Assembly: GCA_009843585.1 (NCBI GenBank)
Contig: VYDC01000281.1
Coordinates: 1 to 14,055, forward strand
Reading direction: 5' to 3'
Length of the DNA stretch: 14,055 nt
Source: Chloroflexota bacterium
Lineage (GTDB): Bacteria > Chloroflexota > Dehalococcoidia > UBA2979
The position numbers and the translations under genes were made by a program. Under the pieces are notes generated by a model. That model worked only from the letters and a program-made list of their open reading frames with translations. It searched no databases and had not been told where the DNA came from. Below are positions 1 through 12,262 of this stretch, one piece after another (within the stretch, counting starts at the first letter, position 1; every line of letters begins with the position of its first letter).

Positions 1-6773
<6,773 letters not shown>

Positions 6774-6783
6774 GAGTGACCCC

Positions 6784-6793
6784 TCTCCTGGGT
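6784..6793 (-). promoter_or_regulatory. Ribosome binding site that sets the rpoB TTG start
   Basis: Read on the minus strand, the purine-rich run around AGGAGAGGGG stands a few bases upstream of TTG 6773. It supports this start over the upstream in-frame ATG at 6830. The element coordinates are approximate to a few bases. Confidence 0.7.
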
Positions 6794-6975
6794 ATGAGGC
6801 TGCGGGATGCCGTCCTGCCACTCCCGCCACGGCGCCGAACGGCCCGCGCGGAGGACGGCGCGGACGGCACTCTGCGCTTGCGGCGAGCTCAGATCGCGGG
6901 ATTGCCTCTCAGGGTCGCGCGCGCAGCCACGGACGCTTGCGGACACACCGGCCAACCGGACCGTCACACACGAAA

Positions 6976-7003
6976 CTCGCGCCACCGCGCGCGGTGGCGC
7001 GAG
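6976..7003 (-). repeat. Perfect 28-bp palindrome in the rpoB leader (possible attenuator hairpin)
   Basis: Two 14-base arms, CTCGCGCCACCGCG and CGCGGTGGCGCGAG, are exact reverse complements with no gap. As RNA this gives a very stable hairpin of about 11-12 pairs with a 4-6 base loop, at about +46 to +73 from the predicted rpoB start site. On the minus strand it is followed by TTTCGTGTGTG, a weak U-containing tail and not a classical U tract. It could be an attenuator, a processing site or a binding site for a dimeric protein. The palindrome itself is certain and its function is open. Confidence 0.6.
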
Positions 7004-7054
7004 CGTATACGGGTGGGCAACAGCAAGCAGATCGGCGGCGCACAACGCCCACGG

Positions 7055-7083
7055 ATTGTAGCGGCCGGAGCACCGAAACTCAA
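7055..7083 (-). promoter_or_regulatory. Sigma-70-type promoter of rpoBC
   Basis: On the minus strand a -35 box TTGAGT (7078-7083) is separated by exactly 17 bases from a -10 box TACAAT (7055-7060). These match four of six and five of six consensus positions. The predicted start is a G at about 7048. It is the strongest promoter-like sequence I found in the window and points straight at rpoB. Confidence 0.75.
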
Positions 7084-7126
7084 GCCGACACGGCCCGATC
7101 CGGGACCGCGGCGAGCCCGGGCGCCG

Positions 7127-7135
7127 TGCTAGGGT
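7127..7135 (+). promoter_or_regulatory. Possible extended -10 promoter of the DinB-family gene
   Basis: TGC-TAGGGT has the TGn extension followed by a TAnnnT hexamer (7130-7135), about 47 bases before the GTG start. I see no recognisable -35 box at the right distance, so the call is tentative. Confidence 0.35.
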
Positions 7136-7182
7136 GAGCACCGCGGGAGAGCCGCGCCAGGACGTACCCCCGGGAGGTGAGG

Positions 7183-7665
7183 GTGAGCGGATTCGCAAGC
7201 GCAGAGGTCGAGGCGGGGTGGAGCAGCATCTCCCGGCGGATCGACGCCCTCGTCGACCTCGTGGCGGGCCGTGACGCCGACGACCTGAACTGGCGGCCGC
7301 CAGCGCCGGCGGCGAACAGCCTCTACGTCCTCGCCACGCACACCATCGCCAACGCGCGCCAGGGGCTTCTCGCCGTGCTCTGCGGCCACGGCGACGACCG
7401 GGATCGCGAGGCCGAGTTCCGCGCCGCCGGCGACTCGGGCGAGCCGCTCGAGCGTCGCTGGCAGGCGCTGCGCTCCGAGATGAGCGGCTGCCTCGCGACG
7501 CTCCCGGCCACGCGCCTCGACGAGAGGCTCGTCCACCCGCGCCAGGGCGAGCTCACCGGTCGCGAGACGCTGCTGCTGGTGGCGACGCACGCGGCCGAGC
7601 ACCTCGGCCAGGCGGAGCTGACCCGCGATCTCCTGGCCGCGAGTCGCGGCGGGGACCCGGGCTAG
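7183..7665 (+). CDS. DinB-fold metal-binding protein, probable thiol-dependent enzyme
   Basis: This 160-residue all-helical protein resembles the DinB_2/DUF664 group of the DinB/YfiT superfamily. Members of that superfamily include mycothiol- and bacillithiol-dependent transferases and isomerases. The expected metal triad is visible: H53 in LATHTIANAR, and H136 and H140 in an HxxxH (ATHAAEHLGQ). The motif NWRPPAPAANSL near residue 36 is also typical of the group. GTG 7183 is chosen because the near-perfect GGAGGTGA (7173-7180) ends just before it. A GTG at 7177 would overlap that site. The gene is divergent from rpoB and converges on the lipoprotein gene, sharing CTAG. The substrate cannot be told from sequence. 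Family assignment is fairly sure, reaction unknown. Confidence 0.85.
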   Translation: MSGFASAEVEAGWSSISRRIDALVDLVAGRDADDLNWRPPAPAANSLYVLATHTIANARQGLLAVLCGHGDDRDREAEFRAAGDSGEPLERRWQALRSEMSGCLATLPATRLDERLVHPRQGELTGRETLLLVATHAAEHLGQAELTRDLLAASRGGDPG

Positions 7666-8846
7666 GGCGTGCCCGGTCCCGACGGCGCGGGGACGCCGGA
7701 CAGGGGGCGCCTCGCCGCCTCCTCCCAGATCGCCCACGCCTCCTTCGGCGCATCCGCCGCGTCGCGCAGCCCGGTGCTCGCAAGCAGGTCGGTCGGGCGG
7801 GCGACCTCGTAGCGCGGGTCTCGCCCGAGATACCACACGACGAGCTCCGCCGAGAGCGCCTCCGCATCGCCGAGCAGTCGCGACAGGAAGCGCCGCTGCT
7901 CCGCCTCGGTCGATGAGTTCACGCCGTCGCGCCCCGGCGTCGACGCGAAGCCCGCCGGGAGGAAGGCGATCGGGGCCTCGATGCGACCCGCGGCCCGCGC
8001 GTAGTAGTCCGGGGGAACCTTGCGGGCCACCGAGTAGGCGAAGGAGGGGAAGCTCGACAGCGCGAGCAGGTCAAGGCGGCCGCGGAAGTCCTCCAGGAGC
8101 TCCCAGCGCGCCACGTGCGGCGGGAGCCACGGGACGACGCCCAAGAGCTCCTCGTACTGAAAGGTGACGAAGACCCTCGTCTCCGGGCTGACCGCCTTCA
8201 CCGCACGGTAGGCCTCGCGGTAGACGGCCGTGAACTGGCGGTACGCCGTCGGATCTCGCTCGAACGTCGAGTTGATCTCGCTCGCGAGCGAGAGGTAGGC
8301 CGGGCGCTGGTGGGCCGCGACGTAGCGCGCCTCCTCCACAAAGGCCCGGCGGAGAGCAGGATTGGAGAGGTCGCGTCCCTCGTAGCCCGCGGGGAGGGAG
8401 GCGAGCCGACCGCGGTCCGCGGGATCGAACGGGTCGAGCGCCACCACGAGCGCGAGCCCGCGCGCCGCCGCCGCCTCCCTCTCCGAGACCGTGCGCGCGA
8501 CCAGCTCCCCATCGTCCTCCGCCCCGGGCAGAAACGACGCCCACCGGGGGGCGCGCGGCACGGCGATCACCTCGCCGTAGCGGGCGGCCAGGTCGAAGGC
8601 GGAGGCGTAGGACTCGTCGGTCAGCTCCGCCGGCGTGGCCGTGAAGCCGAGCAGGAAGGAGCGGGGCGCTCCCTCCTGCGGGCGCGGCGGCGGCGCCACG
8701 GGGGAGGCGGTGGGCACCGGGACGGGTGGCGGATCGGCGCAGGCCGCCGCCAGCACGGCCATCGACAGGAGTAACGCCGGCCATCGCGACCACGGCGCCG
8801 GCCAAGCGAGAAAGAGAGCGCTGCGGACCCGCCGCCAGCTCGCCAC
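7662..8846 (-). CDS. Secreted lipoprotein with glycoside-hydrolase-like TIM-barrel domain
   Basis: From GTG 8846 the protein has 394 residues. An arginine-containing n-region and a hydrophobic stretch lead to a lipobox (VLAAAC) with C36, then a proline-rich linker to about residue 60. This indicates export and lipid anchoring on the outer face of the membrane. The rest looks like a beta/alpha barrel of the glycoside hydrolase kind. GFTATPAELTDE opens the domain, LASEINSTF (E190) sits where the acid/base Glu of such enzymes is found, and LLALSSFPSFAY and a final APKEAWAIWEE are typical late elements. The strand usually ending in the nucleophile Glu reads APIAFLPAGFAS (about 292-303) with no Glu, so hydrolase activity is doubtful. 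No clear ribosome binding site supports the start. ATG 8951 is an alternative with a longer basic N terminus, but it overlaps the divergent gene's start. Confidence 0.75.
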   Translation of the reverse strand: MASWRRVRSALFLAWPAPWSRWPALLLSMAVLAAACADPPPVPVPTASPVAPPPRPQEGAPRSFLLGFTATPAELTDESYASAFDLAARYGEVIAVPRAPRWASFLPGAEDDGELVARTVSEREAAAARGLALVVALDPFDPADRGRLASLPAGYEGRDLSNPALRRAFVEEARYVAAHQRPAYLSLASEINSTFERDPTAYRQFTAVYREAYRAVKAVSPETRVFVTFQYEELLGVVPWLPPHVARWELLEDFRGRLDLLALSSFPSFAYSVARKVPPDYYARAAGRIEAPIAFLPAGFASTPGRDGVNSSTEAEQRRFLSRLLGDAEALSAELVVWYLGRDPRYEVARPTDLLASTGLRDAADAPKEAWAIWEEAARRPLSGVPAPSGPGTP

Positions 8847-8937
8847 GGGGTGATTCTCGCGGGCGCGGCCCTCGACGGCAACGCGGGCCTGCCGGGAGTG
8901 GCGCCGCCCGCGCCGCCGGGCCGCAACGGCCGCCGTG

Positions 8938-8943
8938 TAGACT
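8938..8943 (+). promoter_or_regulatory. Candidate -10 box of a leaderless transcript (TAGACT)
   Basis: TAGACT fits the TAnnnT pattern and ends exactly six bases before ATG 8950, so the predicted transcription start is the A of the start codon. Leaderless mRNAs of this design are common in actinobacteria. There is no -35 box, and GAGG stands only two bases from ATG, too close for a usual ribosome site. Confidence 0.4.
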
Positions 8944-8949
8944 GAGGAC

Positions 8950-9399
8950 ATGGACCACCGCTTCGAGGTCGACCTGTCCGGGCTGAGGCGATCGCTTCGC
9001 ACGGCCGATCACATTTTGCTGCGCTTCGAACCCTTCCCGCAGCGACTCCTGATCGATTTCCGCGAGAGCGAGGAGCGGGGCCCCGGCGCCTGCGTCCTGC
9101 CGCCGGCGCGCACCCTGGCCGAGCGCCTCGCCTCGGTCGAGAGGGCACGTCCCGGCCTGCCGCCGCTGCGCCGGCTGCGCGTCGTCGTGTGGCCGTTCCG
9201 CGTGCGCTCGCTCGAGCGACTCGGAGTGAATGACCTCGTGCGCGAGCGGTTCGCCGCGCTCGATGCCCTCGAGGCGATCGGCGAGCTCAGCGAGGCGCAA
9301 GAGGAGCTCGTGAGGATCGAACGCGAGGAGCTGCGCCGCGCCATCACCGGCGACGGCTACCGCACGCTCTGGACCCGGGCAGATCAGCGCCTCCCGTGA
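8950..9399 (+). CDS. Hypothetical protein, 149 residues
   Basis: I do not recognise a named family. The protein is soluble, without signal peptide or membrane helix. An N-terminal half suggests alternating strands and helices (HILLRFEPFPQRLLIDFR; LRRLRVVVWPFRVRSLERLG at about 73-92). A helical, Glu/Arg-rich stretch covers residues 95-132, and the C terminus ends GDGYRTLWTR-ADQRLP. The WPFRVRSLERLGV and GDGYRTLW pieces look like constrained motifs. The only in-frame ATG after the stop at 8938 is 8950, so the start is well bounded. The stop lies 14 bases before the metallopeptidase start, so the two genes are probably one transcript. The function is unknown. Confidence 0.75.
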   Translation: MDHRFEVDLSGLRRSLRTADHILLRFEPFPQRLLIDFRESEERGPGACVLPPARTLAERLASVERARPGLPPLRRLRVVVWPFRVRSLERLGVNDLVRERFAALDALEAIGELSEAQEELVRIEREELRRAITGDGYRTLWTRADQRLP

Positions 9400-9413
9400 G
9401 CGGCGCTCTCTAG

Positions 9414-9776
9414 GTGGAGCGCTCCCGCTTCCGGCGGCTTGTTCAGCGCGCGCTGCAGTCACTCCCGGCCGAGATCAGCGACCGGATGGTCAACGTCGAG
9501 ATCGTGATCCGCCGCGAGCCCTCCGCCGCCGAGCTCCGCGAGGCCGGCCTTCCCCCGGACGCCGACCTCTTCGGACTCTACGTCGGCACGCCCCATCCCG
9601 AGCGCGGCGACTACCAGCTCACGCTCCCGGACCGGATCGTGATCTACCAGGGGCCGCTCGAGCGCGCCGTCGACCCCCGCGACATCCCGCGGGAGGTGGC
9701 GGCCACCGTCGTCCACGAGATCGGTCACCACTTCGGGATCGACGACGAGCGCCTCGACGAGCTGGGGATCGGCTGA
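9414..9776 (+). CDS. Minimal zincin-type metallopeptidase family protein
   Basis: This 120-residue protein matches the small zincin-like family (Zincin_1, formerly DUF1025) in length and layout. An N-terminal helix (SRFRRLVQRALQSLP) is followed by strand NVEIVI, then LFGLYVGTPHPERG, then the strand RIVIYQGPLER. Last comes the helix with the zinc motif HEIGHHFGID (H101, E102, H105, with D110 as probable third ligand). The family is intracellular and its substrates are largely unknown. GTG 9414 directly follows an in-frame TAG (9411-9413), so no longer form is possible. No strong ribosome site is seen, which fits coupling to the gene 14 bases upstream. Family assignment is strong. Confidence 0.9.
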   Translation: MERSRFRRLVQRALQSLPAEISDRMVNVEIVIRREPSAAELREAGLPPDADLFGLYVGTPHPERGDYQLTLPDRIVIYQGPLERAVDPRDIPREVAATVVHEIGHHFGIDDERLDELGIG

Positions 9777-9802
9777 CGGCACGGCGCGAACGATCGGTGC
9801 CC

Positions 9803-10969
9803 TCAGGCGCCGCCCGAGGCGAGGTAGCGGGTCAGGAGCCGCTCGGCCGCAAGCGCCACCAGCGGCTCCGCGCGACGCATCGCCTCCTCGTCCGACCGCC
9901 CCGCGCCGGCCGCCTCCGCGTCGAGCACCCCCGGCGGCCACGACGTGAGCTCGCCGCACACCGCGAGGCACGGCCGACCGGCCGAGGCGGCGAGGGCGGC
10001 GGCGTAGCTCGTCGCCTTCCCGAAGGCGCTCTGCTCGTCGAGACGCCCCTCGCCCGTGATGATCAGGTCGGACCGGCGCGCGGCCGATGCGAGGCCGACC
10101 GCCTCCCCGACCAGCGCGGCCCCGCCCTCGACGCGCGCCTCGGCGCCGCCCGCGGCGGCGGCCGCCAGAAGCCCCAGCGGCAGGCCTCCGCCCGCTCCCG
10201 CTCCCGCCACGCCGGCCGCGTCGACGCCCAGATCCTCGCGGCAGCGAGCTGCCCAACGTGCGAGGCCGACCTCGAGCCGCGCGGCGAGGGCCGCGTCGAC
10301 GCCCTTCTGCGGACCGTAGGTGGCCGTCGCCCCCTCGGGGCCGAGCAGTGGGTTCTGGACGTCGACGGCGATGCGCAGGACGGCGCCGCGGAACGCGCCG
10401 GGAGGGCCGGGGCCCCCCGCGCGCTCGATCCGCGCCAGATCGCCGAGCGCCCCGCCTCCCTCGGCGAGCGGCGCGCCACGGGCGTCGCGTAGCATCAGGC
10501 CGAGCGCGCGAGCGGCGCCCGAGCCCCCGTCGTTCGTGGCCGTGCCGCCGACCCCGATGACGACCTCTCGCGCCCCGGCGTCGAAGGCGCGGGCCAGCAG
10601 CTCCCCGACGCCACGCGTCGTGGCACGCGCCGGATCCCGGCGCCCGGCCGGAAGCCGCGCGAGGCCGCACGCCTCGGCCGACTCGACCACGGCGATCGGC
10701 GTCCCTTCGGGTCGGGGCAGCAGCGCCAGCCGTGCGGAGACGGGCTCCCCGAGCGGCCCGGTCACCGCGACGCGGCGCACCCTCGCGGCCGGCGCCGCGG
10801 CGAGGAGATCGAGCGTGCCCGGACCTCCGTCAGCGATCGGCCGCTCGACGACGCAGCCCGCCACGCCCGATCGCGCGATGGCGCGCCGCGCGCCGCGAGC
10901 TATCGCCGACGCCGCCTGCTGCGCCGTGAGCGAGCCCTTGAACTCCTGCGGGCAGACAAGCACCCGCAC
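9803..10969 (-). CDS. Glycerate kinase (type 1 family)
   Basis: The enzyme phosphorylates D-glycerate with ATP, usually to 2-phosphoglycerate in this family, linking glycerate from glyoxylate, serine or sugar-acid breakdown to glycolysis. The 388-residue length is normal. Family motifs appear in order: FKGSLTA (10-16), ADGGPGT (46-52), GVGGTATNDGG (139-149), NPLLGPEGATATYGPQKG (206-223), GAGAGGG (256-262) and ITGEGRLDEQSAFGKA (304-319). The second motif has Pro where many members have Glu (ADGGEGT), and I believe other actinobacterial members show this too. The GTG start at 10969 is preceded by GAGG eight bases away. GTG 10963 is a possible shorter start. The ribosome site overlaps the TGA of the small membrane protein gene 10 bases upstream, so the two are likely co-translated. 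Confidence 0.93.
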   Translation of the reverse strand: MRVLVCPQEFKGSLTAQQAASAIARGARRAIARSGVAGCVVERPIADGGPGTLDLLAAAPAARVRRVAVTGPLGEPVSARLALLPRPEGTPIAVVESAEACGLARLPAGRRDPARATTRGVGELLARAFDAGAREVVIGVGGTATNDGGSGAARALGLMLRDARGAPLAEGGGALGDLARIERAGGPGPPGAFRGAVLRIAVDVQNPLLGPEGATATYGPQKGVDAALAARLEVGLARWAARCREDLGVDAAGVAGAGAGGGLPLGLLAAAAAGGAEARVEGGAALVGEAVGLASAARRSDLIITGEGRLDEQSAFGKATSYAAALAASAGRPCLAVCGELTSWPPGVLDAEAAGAGRSDEEAMRRAEPLVALAAERLLTRYLASGGA

Positions 10970-10979
10970 CGCGGGCGCC

Positions 10980-11159
10980 TCAGGTCCCCCAGCCGAAGGC
11001 GAGACGCAGCACGGCCGAGATGACGATCGCCGCGACGTAGGCGTAGGCGACCACGCGGGCGCGCTGGCCCAGCCGCCGCATCTGCGCCGGGCGCAGGATC
11101 ATCAGCGCCACCAGCACCAGGGCGCTTCCGATCAGGAGCAGTCGCAGGAGACTTCCCAT
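10980..11159 (-). CDS. Small two-helix membrane protein, 59 residues
   Basis: From ATG 11159 the product is 59 residues with two hydrophobic segments. One is at about 4-22 (LLRLLLIGSALVLVALMIL) and one at about 35-55 (VVAYAYVAAIVISAVLRLAF), joined by a basic loop RPAQMRRLGQRAR. The positive loop suggests a hairpin with its turn in the cytoplasm. I recognise no family. An upstream in-frame ATG (11276) would add 39 residues without membrane character and would run through the divergent promoter region, so I reject it. The gene lies 10 bases upstream of glycerate kinase and probably heads that transcript. Whether it helps transport glycerate or is unrelated cannot be told. Confidence 0.7.
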   Translation of the reverse strand: MGSLLRLLLIGSALVLVALMILRPAQMRRLGQRARVVAYAYVAAIVISAVLRLAFGWGT

Positions 11160-11165
11160 GGCGCG

Positions 11166-11171
11166 ATCGTA
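11166..11171 (-). promoter_or_regulatory. Candidate -10 box of a leaderless transcript (TACGAT)
   Basis: On the minus strand TACGAT (TAnnnT pattern) ends exactly six bases before ATG 11159, again placing the predicted start at the start codon itself. No -35 box is evident. The geometry is identical to that before the gene at 8950. Confidence 0.4.
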
Positions 11172-11185
11172 GCCCCAGCCGGCGC

Positions 11186-11214
11186 TTGACGCCCGCCCGG
11201 CCGCCTGCGACGAT
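11186..11214 (+). promoter_or_regulatory. Candidate promoter of the zinc-ribbon gene
   Basis: TTGACG (11186-11191) is five of six to the -35 consensus. After 17 bases comes GACGAT (11209-11214), a poor -10 hexamer but preceded by TGC, the extended -10 element. The predicted start is about 11221, just before the inverted repeat at 11224-11239. Confidence 0.45.
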
Positions 11215-11223
11215 GGCGCGGAA

Positions 11224-11239
11224 CAGAACGTCTGTTCTG
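11224..11239. promoter_or_regulatory. SOS-box-like inverted repeat CAGAAC-GTCT-GTTCTG
   Basis: Two perfect six-base arms flank four bases. The GAAC-N4-GTTC core is the pattern bound by LexA in Gram-positive bacteria and actinobacteria, although the flanking bases differ from the best known consensus (CGAAC...GTTCG). The site lies at about +4 to +19 of the predicted zinc-ribbon transcript and 15 bases before its ATG, a position where a repressor would block transcription. Another dimeric repressor could equally use it. Confidence 0.5.
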
Positions 11240-11253
11240 ACTGAGGGGCAGCG

Positions 11254-11466
11254 ATGCGGGCCCAGCCGACTCCCATCGGGCCGGACGCGCACGGCGACGG
11301 ACCGCCGCGGCGGCGGCGTCGCCCCTTCGAGGTGCGCGGCCCGCACTGCCCGCGCTGCGGCGGCCCCCTGGTCTCCGGCGAGGGAGCGCGCCTCTGCGCG
11401 ATCTGCGGCCACCGCGCGTCGGGCCCCTCCCCCTACCCGCAGCCCGGCGACCGTCCCGCGGCGTAG
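11254..11466 (+). CDS. Small zinc-ribbon protein, 70 residues
   Basis: The 70-residue product has one four-cysteine zinc ribbon: CPRC (C32, C35) and CAIC (C48, C51), with 12 residues between the pairs. A basic run PPRRRRRPFEVRG (about 17-29) precedes it and a proline-rich tail follows. The fold and basic stretch would suit nucleic-acid or protein binding, but no family function is known to me. The start is well supported: GAGGGG (11243-11248) stands five bases before ATG 11254. The gene is divergent from the glycerate kinase pair and converges on the HAD phosphatase gene with a 19-bp gap. An SOS-box-like repeat sits upstream, so damage-linked control is possible. Confidence 0.75.
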   Translation: MRAQPTPIGPDAHGDGPPRRRRRPFEVRGPHCPRCGGPLVSGEGARLCAICGHRASGPSPYPQPGDRPAA

Positions 11467-11490
11467 CGCCGGGCGCGGCGCCGCGCTACG
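11462..11490. terminator. Symmetric hairpin between convergent genes, possible two-way terminator
   Basis: CGTAGCGC (11462-11469) and GCGCTACG (11483-11490) are exact reverse complements around a 13-base GC-rich interior that can pair further. Each arm contains the TAG stop of the gene on its side (zinc ribbon on plus, HAD on minus). There is no T tract on either side, so it is not a classical intrinsic terminator. Confidence 0.4.
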
Positions 11491-12244
11491 GCGGAGCCTC
11501 CCCGGGCGGATCGAGGCCCATGAGCCGCGGGAGCTCGGCGAGGGAGCTCAGCACGGCGTCGGGCACGAGGCCGCCCTGCTCGGCATGCCACCCCCCAGGG
11601 CGGCGCAGCCAGATGGCGGCCAGCTCGGCGGCGTGCGCGGCAGCCACGTCGTGGGACGGGTTGTCGCCGACGTAGGCCGCCGCACGGCCGGCCGCGCCGA
11701 GCTGCTCGAGCGCGTAGGCGAGGATCGCGGGGTCGGGCTTGCGGAGGTCGACCTCCTCCGAGATCACGACGACCGGGAAGAAGCGCCCGAGGCCGAAGCG
11801 CTCGATCTTCGGGCGCTGGTCGGCCGAGAGCCCGTTCGAGACGAGGCCGAGGCGGCAGCGCCCCTGCAGACGTTCGAGCGCGGGGATCGCGTCCGGGAAG
11901 GGCCGGAGGTAGAGCGGCCACGTCGCCCGGTAGCGCGACCAGGCAGCGTCGGCCTGCTCCGCCGTGCCGCCGAGCTCTGAGAGCAGGCGGCGAAAGGCCA
12001 GCCGGGTCCACTGATGACTCCACTCGGCGTCGCCGGCGCGCCGCTGCTCCTCCGCCGTGTAGCGGCGCAGCCGCTCGTGGAGCTCCGCGACCGGGCCCCT
12101 GGCGCCACCGGCCGGGAGGCGGGCGGCGAGCGGGGCGAAGGTCCGCGCGAAACCGGATCGCCACGCGCTCCGCGTATCCACCAAGGTGTCGTCTAGATCG
12201 ACGAGAAGCGTCTCGACGGCGTGGAACGGTGGGCGCGCGGTCAC
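11486..12244 (-). CDS. HAD-superfamily hydrolase, probable small-molecule phosphatase
   Basis: The 252-residue protein has all four HAD motifs: DLDDTLVDT with nucleophile D16 and D18, S136 in GLVSNG, K169 in LRKPDP, and GDNPSHD with D194 and D199. A helical cap fills residues 22-110, the subclass I layout seen in YjjG-like nucleotidases and related sugar-phosphate phosphatases. The substrate cannot be assigned. GTG 12244 follows the stop of the small acidic-protein gene by 18 bases, so it is likely in the same transcript, though the ribosome site is weak. Its TAG stop lies inside the symmetric hairpin shared with the convergent zinc-ribbon gene. Confidence 0.88.
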   Translation of the reverse strand: MTARPPFHAVETLLVDLDDTLVDTRSAWRSGFARTFAPLAARLPAGGARGPVAELHERLRRYTAEEQRRAGDAEWSHQWTRLAFRRLLSELGGTAEQADAAWSRYRATWPLYLRPFPDAIPALERLQGRCRLGLVSNGLSADQRPKIERFGLGRFFPVVVISEEVDLRKPDPAILAYALEQLGAAGRAAAYVGDNPSHDVAAAHAAELAAIWLRRPGGWHAEQGGLVPDAVLSSLAELPRLMGLDPPGEAPP

Positions 12245-12262
12245 AGGCGCCGCGCCAGCGCG

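Larger units (their letters stand above)
6774..7047 (-). other. Long 5' leader of the rpoBC mRNA, no gene seen
   Basis: This stretch lies between the predicted transcription start (about 7048) and the rpoB TTG. I see no credible protein gene on either strand. Open frames here have no family resemblance and are typical of GC-rich DNA. It contains a perfect 28-bp palindrome (6976-7003), a distant pair of 8-bp inverted repeats (6808-6815 and 6862-6869) and the rpoB ribosome binding site. Long leaders before rpoB are places for attenuation or RNA processing in some bacteria. That role here is inference. Confidence 0.55.

Noticed and set aside
8071..9462. A 463-codon minus-strand frame overlapping the lipoprotein, the 149-residue protein and the start of the zincin gene
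   Set aside because: It overlaps several better supported genes, and its product is a low-complexity Arg/Ala/Gly sequence without motifs.
9778..9801. GGCAC/GTGCC inverted repeat between the zincin and glycerate kinase genes as a terminator
   Set aside because: Only five pairs with a 14-base loop and no T tract, so it is too weak to call.
11160..11276. Upstream extension of the small membrane protein to ATG 11276
   Set aside because: The extra 39 residues have no membrane or conserved character and would cover the divergent promoter, the SOS-like repeat and the zinc-ribbon gene start.
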